Part shown: one piece after another, positions 1-6,400 of the stretch | How the letters are laid out: every line of letters begins with the position of its first letter | Numbering within the stretch: position 1 is the stretch's first letter | Source: Actinomycetes bacterium | Lineage (GTDB): Bacteria; Planctomycetota; Phycisphaerae; JAACET01 | Direction: 5' to 3' | Length of the DNA stretch: 10,361 nt | NCBI GenBank assembly: GCA_030631725.1 | Contig: DAOVKO010000052.1 | Span: 1-10,361 of the forward strand | The notes under the pieces: generated by a model | Told to the model about the DNA's origin: nothing | What the model saw: only the letters and a program-made list of their open reading frames with translations | Database searches by the model: none | Translations under genes and position numbers: made by a program

Positions 1-640
1 AACCGTGTTGTTTGCAAAGCTCGGCAATCCAGGCAGACCGGCGAGCCAACTGCCGACGATTGAGGGCCTGGGGCATCAGCAGGACGTCCTCTGGGGGGCA
101 GGGCTGGTCCAACTGGTCCAGCACATCTTTAATCTCTTCAATATCGGTGGGCTTTTCCAGCACGAATTTTAGCTGACATTGGCTATGCGTCCGGCGGGCC
201 TGGTCCAGATAAGCCCGGATAGCGGGGATATTCAAACGGCGGCTCTCATGATCCTCGGCCAGCGAGCGGTCAGTCGGGCTGGAGTTGCTCAGCTTGGGAC
301 TGATACTGGCGAGGTCCACGTCAACGATGCGATCCACTGTCGCTGCGGTTTCGAGGGTGAGATGTCGGCCTGCCGATCGCAGTTGTACGCATAACTCATC
401 CAGCTCATCGGCCAAGAGCGGCTCTCCGCCGGTGATGACTACATATTTCGTCGGGTAGCCGAGTAATTTTTCCAGTACCTGCTCGACGGTCATGGCCCGA
501 CCGTCCTCAGCTCGACGGGCATAGGGGCTGTCACAGTAACGGCAGTGCAGCCTGCAGCCGGCTAAGCGCACGAAGGCTGACGGGATACCGGTCAGTTTGC
601 CTTCGCCCTGGATGGAATAAAATATTTCAGCTACTTGCAT
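1..640 (-). CDS. queE: 7-carboxy-7-deazaguanine synthase QueE (partial, C-terminus off the left edge)
   Basis: Radical SAM enzyme that converts 6-carboxytetrahydropterin to 7-carboxy-7-deazaguanine, the ring-contraction step toward preQ0 and queuosine. Translating the minus strand from the ATG at 640 gives 213 codons with no stop before the window edge. Visible signatures are SIQGEG at residues 9-14, the iron-sulfur cluster motif CRLHCRYC (Cys29, Cys33, Cys36, a CxxxCxxC pattern) followed by DSPYA, TGGEP at 70-74 for SAM binding, and SISPKLSNS in the middle, as in QueE proteins. QueE enzymes are commonly a little over 200 residues, so probably only a short C-terminus is missing. The start lies 6 bp after the queC stop. 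An in-frame GTG at 646 is an alternative start, and no strong Shine-Dalgarno sequence is visible, so translational coupling to queC is likely. Family call is secure. Confidence 0.95.
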   Translation of the reverse strand, partial: MQVAEIFYSIQGEGKLTGIPSAFVRLAGCRLHCRYCDSPYARRAEDGRAMTVEQVLEKLLGYPTKYVVITGGEPLLADELDELCVQLRSAGRHLTLETAATVDRIVDVDLASISPKLSNSSPTDRSLAEDHESRRLNIPAIRAYLDQARRTHSQCQLKFVLEKPTDIEEIKDVLDQLDQPCPPEDVLLMPQALNRRQLARRSAWIAELCKQHG

Positions 641-646
641 GGCCAC

Positions 647-1321
647 TCACGCATACCTGGCCGGATCGACCAAGCCCGCCTGCTGGAAGCCTTTGAGCCG
701 CAGAACGCAGGCATCGCACTGCCCGCAGGCGCCTCCCTGTTCGTCGGGGTTGTAACAGGAGCTGGTCATGGCGAAATCGACGCTCAGCTCCCGGCCTCGC
801 CTGATGATTTCATGTTTGGGCAAGTCCAGCAGAGGGGCGTGGATGCGAAACTTTTTACCGTCCTGCACGGCTGCCTTGGTGGCCAGGTTGGCCAATTCCT
901 CGAAGGCACGGATAAAGGCGGCCCGACAGTCGGGATATCCGCTGTAGTCCACGGCTGTAACGCCGATGAAAATATCCACGGCCTCGAGAGCCTCAGCCCA
1001 GGATAAGGCCAAGGACAAGAGTATGGTATTGCGGGCTGGAACATAAGTGGCCGGAATTGCCGAGCCCGGCTGGGCGGGGGGCAACGGAGCAGCATCAGTC
1101 AATGCCGAGGCCCGGCTGTCCGGCAGCTCCAGATGGAGAACCTTATGCTGGGCCACTTGGCGGGCTTTGGCCTGGGCACGGGCGCAGTGTATCTCTCGGC
1201 TGTGCCGTTGGCCGTACTCGACGGTCAGAGCATAGAGCTCATAATCCTGAGCCTGGGCCATGGCCAAGACCGTGGCTGAATCCAGACCGCCCGAGAGCAA
1301 TACCACTGCTTTTGGAGCCAT
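647..1321 (-). CDS. queC: 7-cyano-7-deazaguanine (preQ0) synthase QueC
   Basis: ATP-dependent ligase that converts 7-carboxy-7-deazaguanine and ammonia to preQ0, in the cytoplasm. The 224-residue product has the expected length. It begins with a PP-loop ATP-binding motif, SGGLDS at residues 10-15. It ends with a zinc-site pattern, Cys189 followed by CGQCDAC (Cys199, Cys202, Cys205), which matches the four-cysteine site of known QueC proteins. YVPARNT and GVTAVDYSGYPDCR in the middle are also typical. The ATG at 1321 is preceded on the minus strand by GAGG at good spacing. queE follows after 6 bp, so the two are very probably co-transcribed. queF, two steps later in the pathway, is divergent from the same intergenic region. 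No damage seen. Confidence 0.97.
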   Translation of the reverse strand: MAPKAVVLLSGGLDSATVLAMAQAQDYELYALTVEYGQRHSREIHCARAQAKARQVAQHKVLHLELPDSRASALTDAAPLPPAQPGSAIPATYVPARNTILLSLALSWAEALEAVDIFIGVTAVDYSGYPDCRAAFIRAFEELANLATKAAVQDGKKFRIHAPLLDLPKHEIIRRGRELSVDFAMTSSCYNPDEQGGACGQCDACVLRLKGFQQAGLVDPARYA

Positions 1322-1362
1322 GCTTTAGCCTCAGATGTTGCCGTCGGCCAGTGACCGGCAGC

Positions 1363-1391
1363 TTGTTATCCGCAGGCATATAGACTACACT
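1363..1391 (+). promoter_or_regulatory. putative sigma-70-like promoter for queF
   Basis: TTGTTA at 1363-1368 and TACACT at 1386-1391 are separated by 17 bp. Each matches the sigma-70 consensus hexamer at 4 of 6 positions. The -10 box ends about 60 bp before the queF start, in the divergent queC/queF intergenic region. Assigned by eye only; planctomycete promoters are poorly defined, so this is tentative. I looked for a preQ1 riboswitch in the same region and saw no convincing pseudoknot-plus-A-rich-tail pattern. Confidence 0.3.
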
Positions 1392-1449
1392 AGGGCCTTA
1401 GACGAAACAAGCTAAGCCTTTAAACCGGAGTTGTCGGCTGGAGTATCGA

Positions 1450-1815
1450 GTGATGGCTGATGCGAATAAACTTGAGCGTTTTTCCAATCCGCACCCCGGG
1501 CGGGATTATCTGATCGAGCATACGGCCGAGGAGTTCACCAGCGTCTGTCCCAAGACTCACCAGCCGGATTTTGCCACGGTGGTCATCAGCTACGTAGCTG
1601 ACAAATGGTGCGTGGAGCTCAAGAGTCTTAAATTATATCTGACGGACTACCGCAACCAGGGCATCTACTACGAGGACGTTACCAATGTTATCCTGGACGA
1701 TCTTCTCCGGCTTTGTGAGCCGCGATGGATGCAGGTCGAGTGCCACTGGAACCTGCGCGGGGGGATCCGCTCGCGAACCCTGGCGGCCAGCGGGCCAAGG
1801 CTAAAGGGAATCTGA
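1450..1815 (+). CDS. queF: NADPH-dependent preQ0 reductase QueF (short, single-domain type)
   Basis: Reduces the nitrile of preQ0 to the aminomethyl group of preQ1, the base inserted into tRNA by Tgt. The 121-residue product is the short unimodular (YkvM-like) form. The catalytic cysteine is Cys33 in TSVCPKTHQPDFA and the conserved acid is Asp40. The QueF signature VELKSLKLY spans residues 55-63, and the C-terminal WNLRGGIRS segment is typical of the family. Two starts are possible: GTG at 1450 or ATG at 1453, immediately adjacent. GGAG at 1440-1443 sits 6 and 9 nt upstream respectively, so the sequence does not decide between them. It is divergent from queC-queE, and the three genes cover consecutive steps of one pathway. 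queD is absent from the window. Confidence 0.96.
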   Translation: MMADANKLERFSNPHPGRDYLIEHTAEEFTSVCPKTHQPDFATVVISYVADKWCVELKSLKLYLTDYRNQGIYYEDVTNVILDDLLRLCEPRWMQVECHWNLRGGIRSRTLAASGPRLKGI

Positions 1816-1842
1816 TCTGGATTTCCCAGTTACAAGGTTATT

Positions 1843-1962
1843 ATGCGTATGAACAAGAAAACAGAAATTAAAGATATTATTCCTGCTACAAGCAAGTTAT
1901 CATCTCAAAGAGTTAGATGCAAGCCAACAACAGTTACTGACGGAAGCAACAAAATTCTGTGA
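1843..1962 (+). CDS. possible small ORF (39 codons), unknown
   Basis: An ATG at 1843 opens a 39-codon frame ending in TGA at 1960-1962. AAGG at 1834-1837 lies 5 nt upstream as a possible ribosome binding site. The peptide is basic and polar (begins MRMNKKTEIKD, ends DGSNKIL), has no hydrophobic segment and resembles no family I know. The stop codon overlaps the AAGGAG that serves the next gene, an arrangement compatible with a leader peptide or translational coupling. Base composition is about 35% G+C by hand count, well below the flanking genes. Low composition makes stop codons more frequent, so an open frame of this size is mildly notable but could be chance. Confidence 0.3.
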   Translation: MRMNKKTEIKDIIPATSKLSSQRVRCKPTTVTDGSNKIL

Positions 1963-1967
1963 AGGAG
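1962..1967 (+). promoter_or_regulatory. ribosome binding site of the DUF4838 gene
   Basis: AAGGAG, a near-perfect Shine-Dalgarno sequence, lies 9 nt before the ATG at 1977. It fixes that ATG as the start of the large downstream gene. It is the strongest ribosome binding site I can see in the window. Confidence 0.75.
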
Positions 1968-1976
1968 ACACACTAA

Positions 1977-3920
1977 ATGGGAACGATTGAGGTCCATCGG
2001 GTAGGTAGCGAGCGTCCTATACTTTTTGCCGCGGCCGAGCTCCGGAAGTATCTGGGCCGGCTCACGGGCGGCAAAGTGAAAACCAAGGTCTGCAAGTCAT
2101 ATGATCCGTCCTTATCGGGGCTTTGGCTGGGCAGCTTTGCGATGTTTCCCCAGACTGCCAAGAGGAGGCAATTGGACAGCGAATTCGATGACGAGATTTA
2201 CATTGAGGTCGGCCGAGCCGGCGGAGTGATTTTAGGTGCAAACCCCCGCAGTGTTCTGCTGGCGGTATATCGCTATTTGACGGAACTCGGTTTCAGGTGG
2301 GTTCGGCCAGGCAGGGATGGCGAGTTCATTCCGTCGCTGCGCGATCCCTTCAGAAAATGCGTCTCGGTCAAAGAAAAACCGTCCTTCCGTCATCGCTGTG
2401 TCTGCATTGAGGGGGCTGTGAGCTGGGAACACGTCCGCGACATGATCGACTGGATGCCCAAGCTGGGGTTTAACTCCTACTTCGTGCAGTTTCGCGAGTC
2501 CTACCAGTTTTTCGTCCGCTGGTATCACCACGAGCACAACCCTCGGCTGAAAAAGGAGCGTTTTACTGTTGGTGATGCCCGCAGGTTCACCTCGCGCATC
2601 TGGGAGATGGCCGGCAAGCGTGGTCTAATCATTCACATGATGGGCCACGGCTGGACCTGCGAGCCCTTCGGGGTGCCCGGCCTGGGATGGATGAAGGAAA
2701 AGAAGCCCGCGCCGCAGCGAATCCGGCGACACCTGGCAAAGGTCAACGGGGTCAGAGACTGGTGGCAAGGTGTAGCCCTCAATACACAGTTGTGCTACAG
2801 CAATCCGAAGACCAGAAAGATCATGGTCAATGCTGTGGCGGACTATGCCCAGGAACATCCGCAGGTTCCGATTGTATGCTTCGTCTTCGCCGACGGATTC
2901 AACAATCACTGCGAATGCCCGAGGTGCAGGCAGCATTTGCCATCCGATATGTATGTCAAGATCTGCAACGAGATCGACGTTGAGTTGACGCGGAGAAACC
3001 TGTCGACGAAGATCACGTTCGATCTCTATGCCGATTGCCTCTGGCCCCCGAGGAGAGAGCGGCTGAAGAACCCGGACCGGTTCATTTTGATTTTCGCGCC
3101 GATAACACGCACCTACACACACTCGCTCAAGACCGGGATGCGAGGGCGCTACCGGATTCGGCCTTTCGTGCGCAACCGCCTGGAGCTTCCCACGAATATC
3201 GGCAAGAACCTGGCTTTTTTGCGTCGGTGGCAGCGAATTTTCAAGGGTGATAGTTTTCTTTTTGACTACCACCTCATGTGGGATCACATCAAGGACCCGG
3301 GCCACCACCGTCTCGCCGAAACACTTCGCGAGGACATCGATCAGCTTCAGGGCCTAGGACTAAATGGCTTGATCAGTTGCCAGGTGCAGCGATGTTTTTT
3401 GCCTACGAGCCTGATTATGACAACGATGGGGCGAGCCCTGTGGGACCGTAAGCTCTCCTTCGAGGAAATTGCCAACGACCTGTACAAAGCAACATTCGGC
3501 CCGGAGTGGCGAAAGGTCAAACGCTACACCCGGGCCCTATCGGACCTCTTTGACCCGCCGTTCTTCAGGGGCGAACGGAGCGAGAAGGAACTGCACCAAA
3601 CCGCCACAAAAATGGCGAGTATCCCCTCCGAGATAGCCCGCTTCAGGCCAACCATAGAAGCTAATATGAAGCTCCGGAATGCCTGCCATTCGCGCTCCTG
3701 GCGCTATCTGAAGGAACACGCAGAGATTTGTCTGCACATGGCCGCGGTACTTGGGGCGCTTGCCCGTGGCGAGAGGGACCTAGCCCAGGAGGAGGCGAGG
3801 AATCTGTTCGACCTCGTTCGGCGAAGGGAGCAGCAAATCCATCGCGTCTTTGACGTTTGGGTGCTGGTCCTTGTGGTTGGCGAACTGTTACAAATGACCG
3901 AGCAGGAAATGAGCAGCTGA
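1977..3920 (+). CDS. DUF4838 domain protein, glycoside-hydrolase-like
   Basis: The 647-residue product has the layout of DUF4838 proteins, which are thought to be TIM-barrel glycoside-hydrolase relatives with an alpha-glucuronidase-like N-terminal domain. The N-terminal part (about 1-120) shows AAAELRKYLGRLTGG at 18-32 and GGVILGANPRSVLLAVYRYL at 82-101, then LGFRWVRPGRDGEFIP. The central part shows WMPKLGFNSYFVQF at 159-172, and FADGFNNHCECPRCRQH at 304-320 with a CxCxxC cysteine cluster followed by SDMYVKICNEI, the hallmark DUF4838 segment. The C-terminal third is helical-looking and holds RALWDRKLSFEEIANDLYKATFG at 486-508. I see no signal peptide or lipobox, so it may act in the cytoplasm; substrate and catalytic residues are not established. 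The start is supported by a strong AAGGAG. A pectate-lyase-like remnant downstream suggests a former polysaccharide-use locus. Confidence 0.85.
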   Translation: MGTIEVHRVGSERPILFAAAELRKYLGRLTGGKVKTKVCKSYDPSLSGLWLGSFAMFPQTAKRRQLDSEFDDEIYIEVGRAGGVILGANPRSVLLAVYRYLTELGFRWVRPGRDGEFIPSLRDPFRKCVSVKEKPSFRHRCVCIEGAVSWEHVRDMIDWMPKLGFNSYFVQFRESYQFFVRWYHHEHNPRLKKERFTVGDARRFTSRIWEMAGKRGLIIHMMGHGWTCEPFGVPGLGWMKEKKPAPQRIRRHLAKVNGVRDWWQGVALNTQLCYSNPKTRKIMVNAVADYAQEHPQVPIVCFVFADGFNNHCECPRCRQHLPSDMYVKICNEIDVELTRRNLSTKITFDLYADCLWPPRRERLKNPDRFILIFAPITRTYTHSLKTGMRGRYRIRPFVRNRLELPTNIGKNLAFLRRWQRIFKGDSFLFDYHLMWDHIKDPGHHRLAETLREDIDQLQGLGLNGLISCQVQRCFLPTSLIMTTMGRALWDRKLSFEEIANDLYKATFGPEWRKVKRYTRALSDLFDPPFFRGERSEKELHQTATKMASIPSEIARFRPTIEANMKLRNACHSRSWRYLKEHAEICLHMAAVLGALARGERDLAQEEARNLFDLVRRREQQIHRVFDVWVLVLVVGELLQMTEQEMSS

Positions 3921-3980
3921 ACAATCTGTTCAGGGGACATATAGATCGCGACTTCGGTAAGAAAAGCTTGTCTGATAACA

Positions 3981-3994
3981 GGGGCAATTGCCCC
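3981..3994. repeat. 14-bp perfect palindrome
   Basis: GGGGCAATTGCCCC is fully self-complementary, about 60 bp after the DUF4838 stop codon. There is no T tract after it, so it is not a standard rho-independent terminator. It could be a dimeric regulator site, a cruciform-type processing or stop signal, or chance. Confidence 0.55.
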
Positions 3995-4007
3995 ATTGCG
4001 GGTTGCT

Positions 4008-4093
4008 ATGGCAGCGTCCGTGTAGGACTTCGGCGCCACCGGCGACGGCAAGACCGACGACACGAGGCCTTCGTTAAGGCGGCCACGACCGGA
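4008..4093 (+). pseudogene. remnant of a pectate-lyase-3-like (beta-helix) gene N-terminus
   Basis: From the ATG at 4008 the plus strand reads MAASV, an amber TAG at 4023-4025, then DFGATGDGKTDDT. That segment is the characteristic N-terminal motif of pectate_lyase_3 (PF12708) right-handed beta-helix proteins, usually preceded by V-K; one AAG to TAG change would explain the stop. After DDT the match moves to another frame at 4067 and continues AFVKAATTGR, so one base has been lost near 4065-4067. After about 4093 I see no further family resemblance (no GGxVYVPPGxY-type motif), so the rest of the gene is deleted or replaced. Intact members are large secreted or cytoplasmic enzymes or binding proteins for pectin-like polysaccharides. 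No product is expected. Confidence 0.7.
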
Positions 4094-4190
4094 AGGAATA
4101 TGATTGCGAATTTCGAAAAGACAGGAAATTTTGCTGTTCTGATTTGGAGAACCAATGGCTGAAGGAGGATGGTTATAGCCGCTACTGCGT

Positions 4191-4235
4191 CCCCAGCATC
4201 TCGGGGCCCCTGGCAGGCGAAGGTGGCGGGGGGGG
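4191..4235 (+). repeat. GC-rich hairpin repeat, copy 1
   Basis: Contains GGCGAAGGTGGCGGGGG at 4216-4232, identical over 17 bp to 5869-5885. Both copies also carry CCCCAGC upstream of the identical core (4191-4197 here). CCCC plus GC at the left can pair with GGC plus GGGG at the right. This copy has an extra inner stretch with GGGGCCCC at 4203-4210, making a longer loop than copy 2. It ends in a run of eight G. It looks like a REP-type dispersed intergenic repeat; no T tract follows, so a terminator is less likely. Confidence 0.6.
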
Positions 4236-4313
4236 TTGAGGATAGTATGACGGTCGCGGGTTGGAGCGTACTTGAGAAAACTTGGTTCGCAAGGCAGTGA
4301 AAGAAGCACTTCT

Positions 4314-5834
4314 ATGCTAACGGATGATCCTGGACAAGAAGATCGTGTAGCTCGCCTGAGACAGCCCCAGGCAACTAGCAACAATGCTCAAAACAGCTTG
4401 GCGAAGTTTGCCAAAACTGACTTTGGCCACTTGCGTGCTTCGCTGAAACTTCGTGATGCTGCTATCGGCGTGGTTGTCGTGGGTGTTGTCTTTTGTCTTG
4501 GCAATCTTGATTTCAATCGGTATCAATTTCAGCCCTTTCTCAACTGGATGATTTGGCTGTTGCTGCTCAGTCTCCCCTCTGTCTGCATGATATTCTTGCC
4601 ACTTTGGCTTTCACGAAAAAGGCGGGCCAATCTTGTACATTGGCCTGGTATAAGAAGTATCCTAGTCGAAGCTGCAATTGCCGCCCCACTTACTCTGCTG
4701 ATAATATTGTTTGACCATTTATTAGGAATTGACGACTCGGAGATCAGAAGAGCTTGGGAATGGGTCATCCTACGCCCTGACCTTAGAATGATATTCGTCA
4801 CGATTGTCCCATTTATAGTCGTGATAGGACCCGTAGCAGAAGAGCTGTTCTATCGTGCTTTCCTTTACAATGCTCTTCGCTCGAAGCTTCCTGCGGTGAT
4901 CGCCGCCACAGCACAAGCTGCATTATTTGCTATATCACATTTCTATGGGTTAGCCTTGACTGCGCTCTTGTTCGGTCACGGCTTATGTTTGATCGGAATT
5001 TATCTCTGGCGTAAAACCCTTCTTACCCCTATTTTCGTTCATGTCTTTCGTAATCTCATTTTTGTTGTCTGGCTCCTTGTGGCGGCGGTGTCCTACACAA
5101 ACACAGCGCAATTAGGAGTCCTACTTGATCCACACGAGGAAGGTTGCCTCATCGTCGAAATAATGTCCGGAAGTGCAGCGGACAAGGCAGGTCTTAGGGA
5201 TGGAGATATTGTTACAAGCGTCGACGATCGGCCAGTTGAAAGCCCAGAAGAATTAACTAGCTTGATTCAAGGCTATGGAGTAGGCGACCGCGTGGCCATT
5301 GCTATCATACGAGATGGCAAGCGCCTCGAATTGGAAGCGATCCTTGGTCGAAGAAGTAGCCCTAACCTTAGGGAGAGTTCTTTTGGTCCACGGGACTGGC
5401 GACTCGAAAATGAAAAGTGGGCATGCTACTGGGTGCACGACGGCCGTGAGATTCGTTGTGTATTCTTTCTCAAGGAAGAGCAATGTACGTTAGCAGGGCC
5501 TTTGGGGCGTAGGTCCACCATCGGCATCGTGGCTTATTCGACATATCTACAATTATCACCCAAACATACTCTCCAGCTTATCTTTCCTCGCGGGAATCCA
5601 AAGGTTCTTACGGTTGCTGAGGACACATACGACCTATCCAATGGCAGGGTATTCTTGTGTGAGATTGTTAATGACCAAATTGTCGTACAGCAGCTCGACA
5701 TCCAGGTGCGCCAGACAACTAATCCTGACGCTGAAATACGCCGTATTGTCAAAGACGAAGAAGATATTAGACAATTCTTTTCGCTACAGAAAGGCTCTGA
5801 ACTTTGGAAGATTTTGTTCAACAACAAACGTTAA
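4314..5834 (+). CDS. CPBP-family intramembrane metalloprotease with PDZ domain and unknown C-terminal domain
   Basis: From the ATG at 4314 the product has 506 residues. About six to eight hydrophobic segments fill residues 49-261. The three CPBP (Abi/CAAX protease 2, Rce1-like) motifs are intact: EELFYR at 176-181 (EExxxR), SHF with His209, and HVFRN with His243 and Asn247. These place a metal-dependent active site in the membrane. A PDZ domain follows at about 266-344 (GCLIVEIMSGSAADKAGLRDGD), likely choosing or regulating substrates. The last 160 residues are soluble, beta-rich in appearance, and match nothing I know. An alternative TTG start at 4272 has GGAG 5 nt upstream and adds 14 residues; the ATG has AAGAAG 7 nt upstream. 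Bacterial relatives act in peptide maturation, bacteriocin immunity or membrane-protein cleavage; the substrate here is unknown. Codons are more AT-rich than those of flanking genes, and matching repeats lie on both sides. Confidence 0.88.
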   Translation: MLTDDPGQEDRVARLRQPQATSNNAQNSLAKFAKTDFGHLRASLKLRDAAIGVVVVGVVFCLGNLDFNRYQFQPFLNWMIWLLLLSLPSVCMIFLPLWLSRKRRANLVHWPGIRSILVEAAIAAPLTLLIILFDHLLGIDDSEIRRAWEWVILRPDLRMIFVTIVPFIVVIGPVAEELFYRAFLYNALRSKLPAVIAATAQAALFAISHFYGLALTALLFGHGLCLIGIYLWRKTLLTPIFVHVFRNLIFVVWLLVAAVSYTNTAQLGVLLDPHEEGCLIVEIMSGSAADKAGLRDGDIVTSVDDRPVESPEELTSLIQGYGVGDRVAIAIIRDGKRLELEAILGRRSSPNLRESSFGPRDWRLENEKWACYWVHDGREIRCVFFLKEEQCTLAGPLGRRSTIGIVAYSTYLQLSPKHTLQLIFPRGNPKVLTVAEDTYDLSNGRVFLCEIVNDQIVVQQLDIQVRQTTNPDAEIRRIVKDEEDIRQFFSLQKGSELWKILFNNKR

Positions 5835-5858
5835 GCACTGCCTCTGCCGGCGTCTCGT

Positions 5859-5885
5859 CCCCCAGCCCGGCGAAGGTGGCGGGGG
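5859..5885 (+). repeat. GC-rich hairpin repeat, copy 2
   Basis: Contains GGCGAAGGTGGCGGGGG at 5869-5885, identical to 4216-4232, in the same orientation 1653 bp away. Here the hairpin is compact: CCCCC (5859-5863), a bulged A, GCC, a 10-nt loop, then GGC and GGGGG. It lies just after the membrane protease gene, so the two copies bracket that gene. The next bases are TAAAATG, not a T tract, so it is better read as a REP-like element than as a terminator. Confidence 0.6.
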
Positions 5886-5961
5886 TAAAATGTATCGGTG
5901 TAGATCGCTAGATAGTCAGCAGTTCTGACACTTCGTGATCTTCCTGATGAAAGGTTGAAGG

Positions 5962-6366
5962 ATGGCTAAGCTGCAGTCCTGTGAGATTGAGATTCGGGTG
6001 CCTTATGCCGACGTGGACCAGATGGGCTGCGTGCACCATTCCAATTATCTGAAATATTTCGAGCAGGGCCGAACCGAGCTGCTCCGCAAAAGCGGCTGGG
6101 CCTACAGGGAACTCGAAAAGGCCGGCACCTATTTCGTAGTAACCAAAGCCAACTGCAATTATCACAGCCCGGCCCATTACGACGAATTGCTAACGCTTAG
6201 CACTACGGTCAAGCGAGTTACACTAGCTCGCATCGACCACCATTATGAGCTGCGACGCAAAGAGGATGGGCAATTGCTGAGCACGGGCCAGACGACCTTG
6301 GCCTGCGTTAACGGTGATGGGCAAGTCGTCTCCATGCCGGAGGGGCTAAAACGCAAGAAGAAATAG
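5962..6366 (+). CDS. acyl-CoA thioesterase, YbgC/FadM hotdog family (4HBT)
   Basis: The 134-residue product is a single hotdog domain that would hydrolyse acyl-CoA thioesters in the cytoplasm. The family signature is at residues 15-37, YADVDQMGCVHHSNYLKYFEQGR. It contains the catalytic-type aspartate (Asp17 or Asp19) and the H-x-N-Y-x-x-Y-F-E pattern. Length is normal for YbgC. AAAGG at 5950-5954 is 7 nt before the ATG. In proteobacteria ybgC sits beside tol-pal, but no tol genes are seen here, so substrate and partners are open. It converges on lptG with only 34 bp between stops and no obvious terminator hairpin with a T tract. The basic tail KRKKK is unremarkable. The gene is GC-richer than the protease gene before it. 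Confidence 0.93.
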   Translation: MAKLQSCEIEIRVPYADVDQMGCVHHSNYLKYFEQGRTELLRKSGWAYRELEKAGTYFVVTKANCNYHSPAHYDELLTLSTTVKRVTLARIDHHYELRRKEDGQLLSTGQTTLACVNGDGQVVSMPEGLKRKKK

Positions 6367-6400
6367 GGGGCGTTATTGACGTTTGAATAGGCCCGAAGTG

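Larger units (their letters stand above)
3921..4313. other. non-coding stretch with palindrome, pseudogene remnant and repeat
   Basis: About 390 bp without an intact gene. In order it holds a 14-bp perfect palindrome (3981-3994), a decayed pectate-lyase-3-type N-terminus (4008-4093), an AT-richer segment of no recognised content (about 4094-4180), a GC-rich repeat with hairpin potential (4191-4235), and the probable ribosome binding sites for the membrane protease gene (GGAG at 4263-4266 for a TTG start, AAGAAG at 4301-4306 for the ATG). No clear rho-independent terminator with a T tract follows the DUF4838 gene. Confidence 0.6.

Noticed and set aside
1322..1449. preQ1 riboswitch upstream of queF
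   Set aside because: The gene context is right, but I could not find the compact hairpin plus A-rich 3' segment pairing back into the loop. Covariance search with the preQ1-I, II and III models would settle it.
2625..3308. 227-codon minus-strand open frame inside the DUF4838 gene
   Set aside because: Antisense to a clear coding domain with a strong ribosome binding site; no family resemblance.
3704..4384. 226-codon minus-strand open frame across the DUF4838 tail and the following gap
   Set aside because: It overlaps the ends of two supported plus-strand genes, the pseudogene remnant and the repeat; the translation is Arg/Ser/Pro-rich with no domain.
4314..5834. bacteriocin-immunity or abortive-infection role for the CPBP protein
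   Set aside because: The family is sometimes named Abi, but no bacteriocin, leader peptide or phage-defence gene is nearby, so only the protease family call is supported.
6367..6400. bidirectional terminator between the thioesterase gene and lptG
   Set aside because: The genes converge with 34 bp between stops, but there is no clear GC-rich stem followed by a T tract on either strand.
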